Source of the DNA: an uncultured Butyrivibrio sp.
GTDB lineage: Bacteria; Bacillota; Clostridia; Lachnospirales; Lachnospiraceae
Direction: 5' to 3'
Assembly: GCF_947169445.1 (NCBI RefSeq)
Contig: NZ_CAMVPU010000032.1
Span: 1 to 45,684, forward strand
DNA: 45,684 nt
Shown here: one piece after another, positions 23,241 through 30,909 of the stretch
Layout of the letters: each line of letters starts with the position of its first letter
Position numbering within the stretch: the stretch's first letter is position 1
Position numbers and translations under genes: made by a program
Notes under the pieces: generated by a model
Seen by the model: the letters and a program-made list of their open reading frames with translations, nothing else
The model's database searches: none
What the model was told of the DNA's origin: nothing

Positions 23241-25947
23241 GGAAGACAAAGCCGAGAGAAAACTTGCGGAAGAAAAAATTGCAAAAGCCAAGGAAAGGCA
23301 GGCGCTGGATGATCTTTTTGATAACGAGGAAAGAGATAAGAAAAAGACTCTCTCTGATTTTGCATCAGAGAGCATGGCTGTAAAAGAGGCAAAGGCAACA
23401 GCCAAAAAGACTCAGAACAGGATTGAGAAGAAATCCTTGAACGTTGCTTCGAGTTACATAAAGAAACATGCTTCCATAAATGCAAGATACAGGATAAAGG
23501 ACAGATCCAACTATGGAAATATCCTTTCTGCTGACCAGAAGATAAGGCTTGTAAAAGAGAGAAAGAAAGCACTTAAGAAAGAAAAGTACCACGGAGTACA
23601 GGGAACAATTCCTTTTGAACTCATGGAAGAGGATGGAACCTGCAGGATAAATGATCATTACTGGTGCAAGATGATCTCTTTTACAGACATCAATTATGAC
23701 CTTGCATCTGATGAAGAGAAGAACGATCTGTTCGAGGGTTGGTGTGATTTTTATAACTTCTTTGAGCCAGAGGTACATGTGCAGATTTACTGTGCAACGC
23801 TTAAGGCAGACAGGGTGGCACAGATGGCAGCTATACACGTAAAGGACAGGGAAGACCATCTGCAGCCAATAAGAACTGAATTCAATGAGCTTTTATTCAA
23901 CCTGATGAACAAGGGAAATAACGGCTATGTAAGACCAAAATTTATCGTCATAGGACTTGAAGGCAAAAATGTAAGGGCAGTAAAACCAAAGTTCAAAAGA
24001 ATAGAAGATGAGATAAAGGAGCTTCTTGAGAGAATCGGTGTACAGACACATACACTTACGGGGTATGAATGGCTGACGGTACTGAGAACGCTTCTGAACC
24101 CAGACGATTTCTCACAGTTTTTGTTCAACTTCGACCTTACAGTAAGAACCGGACTTACCGCAAAAGACTATATCAGTCCTTCTTCAATGGATTTCAGGAA
24201 CGGTTATTTCTTCAAATTGGGAGATCACTATGCAAGGAGCATGTTTATTCAGATTCAGACGGAGAAGCTTGATGAGAAGCTGATGAACCTAATTCTTTCA
24301 GTAGATCACACCGTAATGGTTTCGATCTTTGCACAGAGTCTTGACCAGGAAAAGGCTGTAAAGCTTCTCAAAGAGACATTATCTGATCTTGAAAAGAACA
24401 AGATCGATGAACAGAAAAGAGCCTCACAGAGCGGTTATGACATGGATATCATGCCCCCAGATCTAAAGAGCATGAGTAAAAATGTTGAAGAAACATTAGC
24501 AGATGTCCAGTCGGGAGAAGACAGATATTATAACGTATCAATCATCCTTACCTGTGTAGAGGAGAATGAGAAGACTTTAAGAAACGCTGTAGAGCAGATA
24601 ACAGCGATAGCACAGCAGAGATCATGTGCCATAAAATGCCTGGATTACCGCCAGGAGAAAGGATTCATGGCAACACTTCCGCTTGGATACCTTCCAAGTG
24701 ACATGAAGGTTGATGTTGAGCTTACTACCCGGGCGGTGGCCGGGTTCGTCCCTTTTACGACAGTCGAGATCTTTCATCAGACAGGCAGGCAGCTGTATGA
24801 GGGGATAAACGCCCTTTCAAATAACCCGATAATGGCTGATATGGAGATGCTCGGCAACCAGAATTCGCTTATCTTTGGACAGCCCGGATATGGGAAATCC
24901 ATGGATTCTAAGATAAAGATTTACAACACAATGATAGCATCGGATGACCACGTTATCATACTGGATCCCGAGTCGGAGTACAAATCTATAGTAAATGACC
25001 TTGGAGGCCAGACAATAGTTCTTTCACCAACATCAAAGGATCATATAAATCCTCTTGATATCAATTCGGGATACGGTGATGACAAGGCGGCAGCTGTCAT
25101 GAAGATAGATTTTATATTATCCCTCATGGAACTGATCATAGGTGGAAAATTCGGACTTGAACCAATAGAAATGTCAATCATAGATGTGGCTGCAACGGCG
25201 ATGTATGAAAGATACTTTGATTCAAGGATGAGACCTGAGGATATGCCAACGTTGGAAGATCTTTATAACGAGATCAAATCCCTTGGAAGGGAGGACGCAG
25301 ATGCACTTGCTGTAAAGATGGACAGATTTGTTCATGGATCAAGTAACTTCTTTAACCATAGGACAAACGTTGATCTGAATAACAGGCTTATATGTTTTGA
25401 CATAAGAGATGTAGGCAAACAGCTGAAACCCTTTGCAATGATGACGGTTCAGGATCAGGTATGGAATAAAGTTACCCAGCACAGGGATAACAACGAAGCC
25501 AACTATAAGATTAAGTATTTTATGGATGAATTTCACCTCCAGTTGAACAATCCGCAGACCGCAGCCTATACGGTTGAGATATATAAGCGGTTTAGAAAAT
25601 ATGGAGCTTATCCCGTGGGAATGACGCAGAATCCGTACGACCTCATGATATCAAGTCAGGCGGAGACAATTTTCAGAAATACCGATTATGTGAAAATGTT
25701 CAGGCTAAAAGGTGATGATAAAAAGCTTTTGGCAAGTGTCTTAAAGATAAGTCCTGCGCAGCTTAAGTATGTTACCAATACGCCACCCGGAAGAGGGCTT
25801 CTGTATTTTGGAGGGACGATAGTCCCGTTCTATAACAAGATACCGAAGAATACGCACATTTACGAGATGTGTACTTCGAAGAAAGATGAGCTTGTAGAGA
25901 TTGCACAGAGGAATAAAAAGAAGGCAAATCAGAAGCCTGCATCGTAA
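23164..25947 (+). CDS. virB4: Type IV secretion ATPase VirB4
   Basis: VirB4 powers channel assembly and substrate transfer at the inner membrane. The protein is about 927 residues: a long charged coiled-coil N-terminus (LEEDKAERKLAEEKIAKAKE), the VirB4 N-terminal domain, the Walker A GQPGYGKS near residue 575 and the Walker B YFMDEFHLQL near 785. The start is a choice: the TTG at 23164 lies nine bases after AGGAGG, the ATG at 23170 slightly further. Both lie inside the prgI frame, so the overlap is about 75 bases. An ATG further upstream would lengthen the overlap without a ribosome binding site. Confidence 0.92.
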   Translation: MIMKSLKGKVKRTGSSFLRMTKNQLEEDKAERKLAEEKIAKAKERQALDDLFDNEERDKKKTLSDFASESMAVKEAKATAKKTQNRIEKKSLNVASSYIKKHASINARYRIKDRSNYGNILSADQKIRLVKERKKALKKEKYHGVQGTIPFELMEEDGTCRINDHYWCKMISFTDINYDLASDEEKNDLFEGWCDFYNFFEPEVHVQIYCATLKADRVAQMAAIHVKDREDHLQPIRTEFNELLFNLMNKGNNGYVRPKFIVIGLEGKNVRAVKPKFKRIEDEIKELLERIGVQTHTLTGYEWLTVLRTLLNPDDFSQFLFNFDLTVRTGLTAKDYISPSSMDFRNGYFFKLGDHYARSMFIQIQTEKLDEKLMNLILSVDHTVMVSIFAQSLDQEKAVKLLKETLSDLEKNKIDEQKRASQSGYDMDIMPPDLKSMSKNVEETLADVQSGEDRYYNVSIILTCVEENEKTLRNAVEQITAIAQQRSCAIKCLDYRQEKGFMATLPLGYLPSDMKVDVELTTRAVAGFVPFTTVEIFHQTGRQLYEGINALSNNPIMADMEMLGNQNSLIFGQPGYGKSMDSKIKIYNTMIASDDHVIILDPESEYKSIVNDLGGQTIVLSPTSKDHINPLDINSGYGDDKAAAVMKIDFILSLMELIIGGKFGLEPIEMSIIDVAATAMYERYFDSRMRPEDMPTLEDLYNEIKSLGREDADALAVKMDRFVHGSSNFFNHRTNVDLNNRLICFDIRDVGKQLKPFAMMTVQDQVWNKVTQHRDNNEANYKIKYFMDEFHLQLNNPQTAAYTVEIYKRFRKYGAYPVGMTQNPYDLMISSQAETIFRNTDYVKMFRLKGDDKKLLASVLKISPAQLKYVTNTPPGRGLLYFGGTIVPFYNKIPKNTHIYEMCTSKKDELVEIAQRNKKKANQKPAS

Positions 25948-25953
25948 TCATAA

Positions 25954-25978
25954 ACTTCTGCCCATGATGGGCAGAAGT
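25954..25978. repeat. 25-bp palindrome, copy 5 (centre G)
   Basis: Seven bases after the virB4 stop codon and 22 bases before the TTG start of the NlpC/P60 gene. The last two bases would be part of a GTG start at 25977, which is one reason to prefer the TTG. Confidence 0.9.
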
Positions 25979-26000
25979 GAAGGTTCGAGAGGAAAAGACA

Positions 26001-28079
26001 TTGGGAAAAGAGAAAACAGGTACGTCTGCAAAGGATAAAGCCATAAGGATGATGCAGATGAGTGGAGAGGTGGTTGGCTCCGTTGCAATAGATGGAATAG
26101 AGGATACAACCTATATTCGGCAGGGAAATGACAGTGTTGGAACCAATATCGAAGAGAATGCGCTTTCATCCAAAGATAAGGTTCTTACTACTCTGGAAAA
26201 GTACGAGCACTTAAAGGGCGCTACCGATTACCTTGCAGCAAAAAATAAGAACAAAAAAGAAGCCAAAAAGAGGATAAAGACAACAAGAAGAGAGACAAAG
26301 GAATCTCTTAAAGAAAGCTCACTTGCAAAAAGAGAAAAGAACGGAGAAGAGCTTACTGCTTCTGAAAAAGAAAAACTCTCAAAAGCCAAGCAGCGAATGA
26401 AGAGATACAACAAGGCTGTGAAAAAGGAAGAACGGCTTATCGCTAGGGGAAAGACCCAAAGTGATTATGAGAAGATTCAGGCAAAGAAGCGTAAGAAGCT
26501 AGAGCACCTGTCAGATCTTCAGCAGGCGACCAATTATGGAAGTGGAGATGGCTACGGGATAGGAGTTGAAGAAAATATTCAGGAGAATATTTCGGGTACC
26601 GCAACGTGGGCCGCAAAACGTACAGCAGATGCCATAAAAGATATTAACTTTGAATTAGGATCCCGGCTCGAACACGGTAAGAGTAGCAAAAAGGACGAGA
26701 GAAAGCCACCTAAGAATCAAAAGAAAAAGAACCCTTCAGGGAAACATGAAGAAAAGGCCAGTAAAAGATCCACAAGCAAATTTGAAGATAAGAAACTTTC
26801 CAAGGAAGAAAAGCATCGCATTCAGAAAAAGAAACTTCAAAAGCGAAGGGCAAAAACACTTTTCAAAAATGACAAGCTTTCGGGAACAGCCGCAAGACTT
26901 AAAGGAATAACAAAAAGCAAGGGTGTGATGGCGGCAATTTTTGGGATAGCAGGACCGGTTCTGGTGATAGTGGGGATAATCGTTATTTTGCTTCTACTTC
27001 TGTCAGCTATGGGAGGTGTATCCGGTGGTATGCATGAGTACACATCATATCAGGCAGAAGATGAAACGCTCCTTCTTAGCAATAAGGTGTTTGTTGACGA
27101 GGAAAAAGCAGATAAGAAAGCAATAAAGGATGCGGAGACAGATCATACGACAGCTTCTGATGGAGGAGGATTTGATGAATACCAGTATGTACTTGATGGT
27201 GAAGATTCCACGCAGGATGCACTTATAGCAGTCATCAAGCATGATGGCAACCTAATAGCCTCGTACCTTACCGCGAAATACTTCAATTATACACTTACTT
27301 CAGCTATCAAAAATGAGATCAAAGAAATATATGAGGAGGCTTTTGAGCTTAGCCAATACGAGACCATAGAAAGCAGGACTGCAACAGATTATGACGAGGA
27401 AACAGACACTACTTATTACTGGAATGGTGACAGTTGGCAGACAGAGGAATGTACCTACCGATATGCAATATTTACCACGGAGCTCACTACGACACCCTTA
27501 GATGACGTTTTAAGGGCCCATTTAGCCACGGAAGAACAAAGTAGGTTCTATGAGCTGTACAAAAGCACATCGGGGCAAAAAGACTACTTATTTGGAGGAT
27601 TTTCGGCAAGGGATGATATCTACCGCTACGAGTATGATCCAGAGGAATATAAGGCTATCTATGGTGAAGCTGATATATCGTTTTCAGATGCTGAGGCGCA
27701 GCAGATATACAACGTTGCACAGACACAGCTAGGACGGGCGTATAAGTGGGGTGGGTCATCAGTAGCATCGGGATTTGACTGCAGCGGTTATGTGTATTGG
27801 GTAATGAATACTTCTGGCGTTGCGTCGTTTCCGAGAACATCTGCGAATGTGATACTCGAAACTTTCTGCGACAAGGTAAGTCCTGGTGCGGCGAAGCCTG
27901 GAGATCTCATTTTCTTTCAGGGAACTTATGCCACATATGGAGCTTCACATGTGGGGATCTACCTGGGAAATAACCAGATGATTCACTGCGGGGATCCAAT
28001 AAAGATAACAAACATAACAACAAATTACTGGACATCGCATTTTTACACATTTGGAAGGATAAAAGATGAATACAGATAA
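26001..28079 (+). CDS. Membrane-anchored NlpC/P60 peptidoglycan hydrolase
   Basis: A 692-residue, three-part protein. Residues 1-305 are extremely basic and helical, probably cytosolic. One membrane segment follows at about 308-337 (GVMAAIFGIAGPVLVIVGII then LLLLLSAMG). The C-terminal NlpC/P60 domain has its catalytic cysteine in GFDCSGYVYW (about 592), a histidine in ASHVGIYLG (about 648) and a second in MIHCG. This is the VirB1-like wall-opening enzyme of CTn-type systems, cutting peptide cross-links so the channel can pass. Start: TTG at 26001, eight bases after GAGAGGA. The long basic cytosolic arm could bind DNA, a trait of this group that lacks explanation. Confidence 0.88.
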   Translation: MGKEKTGTSAKDKAIRMMQMSGEVVGSVAIDGIEDTTYIRQGNDSVGTNIEENALSSKDKVLTTLEKYEHLKGATDYLAAKNKNKKEAKKRIKTTRRETKESLKESSLAKREKNGEELTASEKEKLSKAKQRMKRYNKAVKKEERLIARGKTQSDYEKIQAKKRKKLEHLSDLQQATNYGSGDGYGIGVEENIQENISGTATWAAKRTADAIKDINFELGSRLEHGKSSKKDERKPPKNQKKKNPSGKHEEKASKRSTSKFEDKKLSKEEKHRIQKKKLQKRRAKTLFKNDKLSGTAARLKGITKSKGVMAAIFGIAGPVLVIVGIIVILLLLLSAMGGVSGGMHEYTSYQAEDETLLLSNKVFVDEEKADKKAIKDAETDHTTASDGGGFDEYQYVLDGEDSTQDALIAVIKHDGNLIASYLTAKYFNYTLTSAIKNEIKEIYEEAFELSQYETIESRTATDYDEETDTTYYWNGDSWQTEECTYRYAIFTTELTTTPLDDVLRAHLATEEQSRFYELYKSTSGQKDYLFGGFSARDDIYRYEYDPEEYKAIYGEADISFSDAEAQQIYNVAQTQLGRAYKWGGSSVASGFDCSGYVYWVMNTSGVASFPRTSANVILETFCDKVSPGAAKPGDLIFFQGTYATYGASHVGIYLGNNQMIHCGDPIKITNITTNYWTSHFYTFGRIKDEYR

Positions 28080-28090
28080 GGAGTGGATAA

Positions 28091-28357
28091 ATGAGTGATG
28101 GTGAAAAAATTACAAACATGATGAGTGAGTTGGAAGAGTTGGACAAGAAAATCGAAGAAGTTACCAGAAAAAGGACACTTCTGCAGCAGAAACTGAACAA
28201 GGCAAAAGAGGCTTTTGACAAAAAGAATAACCAGCTCAAGGAATTACAGATTAAGAAAGATGCAGCTACAGCAGGAATCCTGATGAAAGCAGCAAAAGAA
28301 AAGGAGATGTCCCTGGATGATCTACTGGGGCTTATCAAAAAGGAGGAAGCAGTGTAA
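28091..28357 (+). CDS. DUF4315 family protein
   Basis: An 88-residue, almost wholly coiled-coil protein (ELEELDKKIEEVTRKRTLLQ onwards) matching the DUF4315 family, which is found only in the conjugation clusters of Clostridia. Its role is unknown. It lies 11 bases after the hydrolase gene with AAGGAG upstream, and its stop overlaps the next ATG (TAATG), so it is co-translated with the DUF4366 gene. Confidence 0.88.
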   Translation: MSDGEKITNMMSELEELDKKIEEVTRKRTLLQQKLNKAKEAFDKKNNQLKELQIKKDAATAGILMKAAKEKEMSLDDLLGLIKKEEAV

Positions 28358-29796
28358 TGAAAAGAGCAGTATCAAAGGCACTTCTGTATTTTGTCACGGT
28401 TGCACTTAGCAGCATGCTGGTGCTGGGAAGCGGGGAAATAACAGTCCATGCTAATGTACCACCGGAAGCAGATGCCGAAGGTGGAAGCACGACGCCACCG
28501 ACGCCTGCAGACAACAACGGAACAGCACGGGGAAATGGTACAGGAGACCCGCTAACACCAGATGGAAACGGAACAGAAGTGGACAGCGTTGATGATAACG
28601 GCAAGTATTTCTATACATTTGTGACTGATGCAGGAAATTACTTTTATGTTGTCGTTGATGAGACAAGACAGGATAAGAATGTCTATGTCCTTTCTACGGT
28701 GGATGAGGAAGAGCTTTTAACACTCTGCAAGAAAGATGATGAGAACGCCGGAGAGAGCGTAATGCCAGAGAACACCGGATCTGATCCAACAACCACAAAG
28801 AGTAGCGTCGATCTTTTTGGCACACCCGGAGGAAACAGTCCGTCAGGAGGTACGGACAACGATGGTGATGGAATGCCTGAATCATGGGATCTAGACGGGG
28901 ACGGTATAACGGATGCCTGGGATACCAATGGGGATGGAAAACCAGATGCTTTTGATACTGATGGAGATGGTGTACCAGATGTAAACCTCATAGGCCCTGG
29001 AGTGGTCGGATATGACACCAATGGAGATGGGATCATCGATGCCTGGGATACCAATGGGGATGGGATAATCGATGCTTATGATTCTGACGGAGATGGAATT
29101 CCTGACAAATTTGGACCAGAAGCAGCACAGGCTGTAAATGCTCTTGGAAAGAAGACTACTGACAAGAACGATTCGGAAAAGAGCCTTATTGCAAGTGTAA
29201 AGGACAATTCAAGCAACCTCTTTGTAATCCTTGCAATAATAGCCGGTCTTGGGGCTGGTTATTACTTCAAGTTCTATAAGCCGAAGCATGGTCCTATAGG
29301 CAGCGGTTCGAGCATGGACTTCGAAGATGATCCTGACTATCAGGATGAGGAAGATGATTATTACGATTATTCAGACAATGATAGTGATTATGTGGAAACC
29401 CAGGAAAGAGAAGTAGCTGCAGAGAAAGCACCTGAGGAAAATGATACTTCCGAGGAGCACGAAGAAGTACAGGATGACGCTAGCGTGACTGATGAGGCGG
29501 AAGACAGTGATGGTTCTGGAAAAGTCACAAATATCGATGAAAAAAGAGAAGAAGCACAGAGGATGGCAGAAGAGCTGAAAAAACAGCTTGGAGAGCAGAG
29601 GGAAGCTTCCAATGCCGAAACTGAGAGGCAGAACGAGAAGATAAAGTATCTGGAAGAAGAGAACTCTAATCTTAAAGAAAAAGTAACGAAGACAAAGGGA
29701 ATACTGACAGGGTCGGTTGTTCCCGAGGAAGAAGAGGATGAAGAAGATTCTGAGGACGAGAGAATCTATGAGGAGAGAGCTTCACCCGAAATCTGA
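28357..29796 (+). CDS. DUF4366 (CD1107-like) surface protein with Ca2+-binding repeats
   Basis: A secreted or anchored protein with a signal peptide (VSKALLYFVTVALSSMLVLG, cleavage probably after VHA). The DUF4366 core is at about 60-130 (NYFYVVVDETRQDKNVYVLS). An array of thrombospondin type 3-like repeats follows at about 167-251, with DxDGDGxxD units such as DTDGDGVPD and DSDGDGIPD. One membrane helix lies near 287-307, then a highly acidic, coiled-coil cytosolic tail. The DUF4366 core is standard for CTn elements; the calcium-type repeats in the extracellular part are not a feature I know from the family. The protein may bridge cells during mating; this is inference. Confidence 0.85.
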   Translation: MKRAVSKALLYFVTVALSSMLVLGSGEITVHANVPPEADAEGGSTTPPTPADNNGTARGNGTGDPLTPDGNGTEVDSVDDNGKYFYTFVTDAGNYFYVVVDETRQDKNVYVLSTVDEEELLTLCKKDDENAGESVMPENTGSDPTTTKSSVDLFGTPGGNSPSGGTDNDGDGMPESWDLDGDGITDAWDTNGDGKPDAFDTDGDGVPDVNLIGPGVVGYDTNGDGIIDAWDTNGDGIIDAYDSDGDGIPDKFGPEAAQAVNALGKKTTDKNDSEKSLIASVKDNSSNLFVILAIIAGLGAGYYFKFYKPKHGPIGSGSSMDFEDDPDYQDEEDDYYDYSDNDSDYVETQEREVAAEKAPEENDTSEEHEEVQDDASVTDEAEDSDGSGKVTNIDEKREEAQRMAEELKKQLGEQREASNAETERQNEKIKYLEEENSNLKEKVTKTKGILTGSVVPEEEEDEEDSEDERIYEERASPEI

Positions 29797-29825
29797 AGAA
29801 AGTGCGAATGAAGGAGGAAAATAAA

Positions 29826-29921
29826 ATGAGCACACTTGCAGTAATTGCAGTAATAGCCGCAGTAATCTTTGTAAAATGGAAGTTTTTTAGAGGTGAACAA
29901 GATCCGTTTAACAGGAAATGA
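29826..29921 (+). CDS. 31-residue single-span membrane peptide
   Basis: A short frame whose first 16 residues (MSTLAVIAVIAAVIFV) form one membrane helix, followed by a basic end (KWKFFRGEQDPFNRK). AAGGAGG stands seven bases before the ATG. It sits between DUF4366 and Maff2 in the same direction. It is too short to classify, but the ribosome binding site and membrane pattern support translation. Confidence 0.6.
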   Translation: MSTLAVIAVIAAVIFVKWKFFRGEQDPFNRK

Positions 29922-29934
29922 CGGAAAGGAACAA

Positions 29935-29959
29935 ACTTCTGCCCATCATGGGCAGAAGT
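29935..29959. repeat. 25-bp palindrome, copy 6 (centre C)
   Basis: 14 bases after the 31-residue gene, 95-107 bases before Maff2. No T-run follows. Confidence 0.9.
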
Positions 29960-30006
29960 AAGAAATGAAACTATAAGTGTCAACGACCGGGATCAGAAAA
30001 CAAAAA

Positions 30007-30066
30007 GGAGGAGCAAAAACGCGGCTGTCCCGGATAAAACAATAAAGAGCGTTTTTGATTTTTAAA
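30007..30066 (+). promoter_or_regulatory. Ribosome binding site separated from the Maff2 start by a hairpin
   Basis: GGAGGAG at 30007-30013 is more than 40 bases from either start candidate. Between them AAAAACGC (30015-30022) pairs with GCGTTTTT (30049-30056). If folded, the hairpin brings the binding site within about 11 bases of the ATG at 30067, so translation might depend on this structure. Confidence 0.4.
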
Positions 30067-30279
30067 ATGAGTGCAGTATTTACAGAAGGAATTAATCAGC
30101 TTAAGTTAATCGTCCAGGTAATCGGAGGCGGTGTTGCAGCATGGGGAGCAATGAACCTGCTTGAAGGATATGGCGGAGATAACCCGGCAAGTAAGAGCCA
30201 AGGAATCAAACAGTTAATCGCGGGAGGTGGAATTTACCTTATTGGAACCAAAGTGGTCTCCAAGATCAAGTTTGCATAA
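30055..30279 (+). CDS. Maff2 family mobile element protein
   Basis: A small protein (70-74 residues) with two hydrophobic helices (LIVQVIGGGVAAWGAMNLLE and QLIAGGGIYLIGTKVV) joined by a short GYGGDNPASKSQG loop. It matches the Maff2 family, found in CTn/Tn1549 transfer regions just ahead of PcfB and VirD4. It probably builds the channel in the membrane in the manner of VirB2 pilins; that comparison is from size and topology. The natural start may be the ATG at 30067 rather than the TTG at 30055. Confidence 0.88.
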   Translation: MIFKMSAVFTEGINQLKLIVQVIGGGVAAWGAMNLLEGYGGDNPASKSQGIKQLIAGGGIYLIGTKVVSKIKFA

Positions 30280-30295
30280 TTGCAGAACTAATTTA

Positions 30296-30322
30296 AGCGC
30301 CGGTGGGAAGCTTGCCGGCGCT
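30296..30322 (+). promoter_or_regulatory. GC-rich hairpin between maff2 and pcfB
   Basis: AGCGCCGG pairs perfectly with CCGGCGCT around an 11-nt loop. No T-run follows; the pcfB ribosome binding site CTGGAGG comes right after it. A processing site, an mRNA stabiliser for the abundant Maff2 message or an attenuator are possible. Confidence 0.5.
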
Positions 30323-30336
30323 ATCTGGAGGTAATC

Positions 30337-30897
30337 ATGGGAAATATTGGAATACAGGAAGCAATGCAGGGTGATATGGCAAAGCTTGCAGAAACAGCTG
30401 TTGTAGCACCGTTCAAGATAGCACAGATCATCATTAGCATTAACAAGGACCTTGCTGAAGGTGGTAGGAACAGGACAATTGCAAAAATGCAGCAGTTCAA
30501 ACTGAAGCAGATGGAAGCAGAACAAAAGGGTGGAAAAGTATCACTTAAGGACCTAAATCGTTCAGGTAATGACATATCAAAATTATCTGATATGGATAAA
30601 TCCTGCTACAAGGTTCTAAAAAGAAATCTTGATGAAACTGGTATCAAGTACCATGTGGATTCCTACAAGGATGAAGAAGGAAAGACAAGCTTTTCTGTTC
30701 TTTTTGAGGATAAGAATGCACCAAAAGTACAGCAGGCTGTCGAGAAGAGCTTAAAGCAGATGCAGGATCCCAAATTTATGAAAAAGATGCAGGAGAGACC
30801 ATCAGTCCTCACGCAGCTCAAAAAGCAGAAAGAGAAAGCTGCTGAGATCAATAGGAATAATCCCGAGAAACAAAAGCATATGGAACAGTCAAGATAA
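30337..30897 (+). CDS. pcfB: PcfB family protein (DUF3801)
   Basis: A 186-residue, charged protein with an N-terminal helix (MAKLAETAVVAPFKIAQIII), the DUF3801/PcfB core at about 55-125 (LKDLNRSGNDISKL to KYHVDSYKDEEGKTSFSVLF) and a basic helical tail. PcfB is known from pCF10 as an accessory factor of the coupling protein PcfC; here it precedes the coupling protein by 12 bases, the same order. Confidence 0.88.
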   Translation: MGNIGIQEAMQGDMAKLAETAVVAPFKIAQIIISINKDLAEGGRNRTIAKMQQFKLKQMEAEQKGGKVSLKDLNRSGNDISKLSDMDKSCYKVLKRNLDETGIKYHVDSYKDEEGKTSFSVLFEDKNAPKVQQAVEKSLKQMQDPKFMKKMQERPSVLTQLKKQKEKAAEINRNNPEKQKHMEQSR

Positions 30898-30909
30898 GGG
30901 AGGCAGATT

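Noticed and set aside
23365..23859. Long minus-strand frame inside virB4
   Set aside because: It lies wholly inside a strongly supported gene, is cysteine- and leucine-rich as shadow frames are, and has no start signal.
4899..29959. The 25-bp palindromes as rho-independent terminators
   Set aside because: None of the six copies is followed by a T-run, a perfect fold would need a three-base loop, and several stand directly before start codons within what looks like one gene run.
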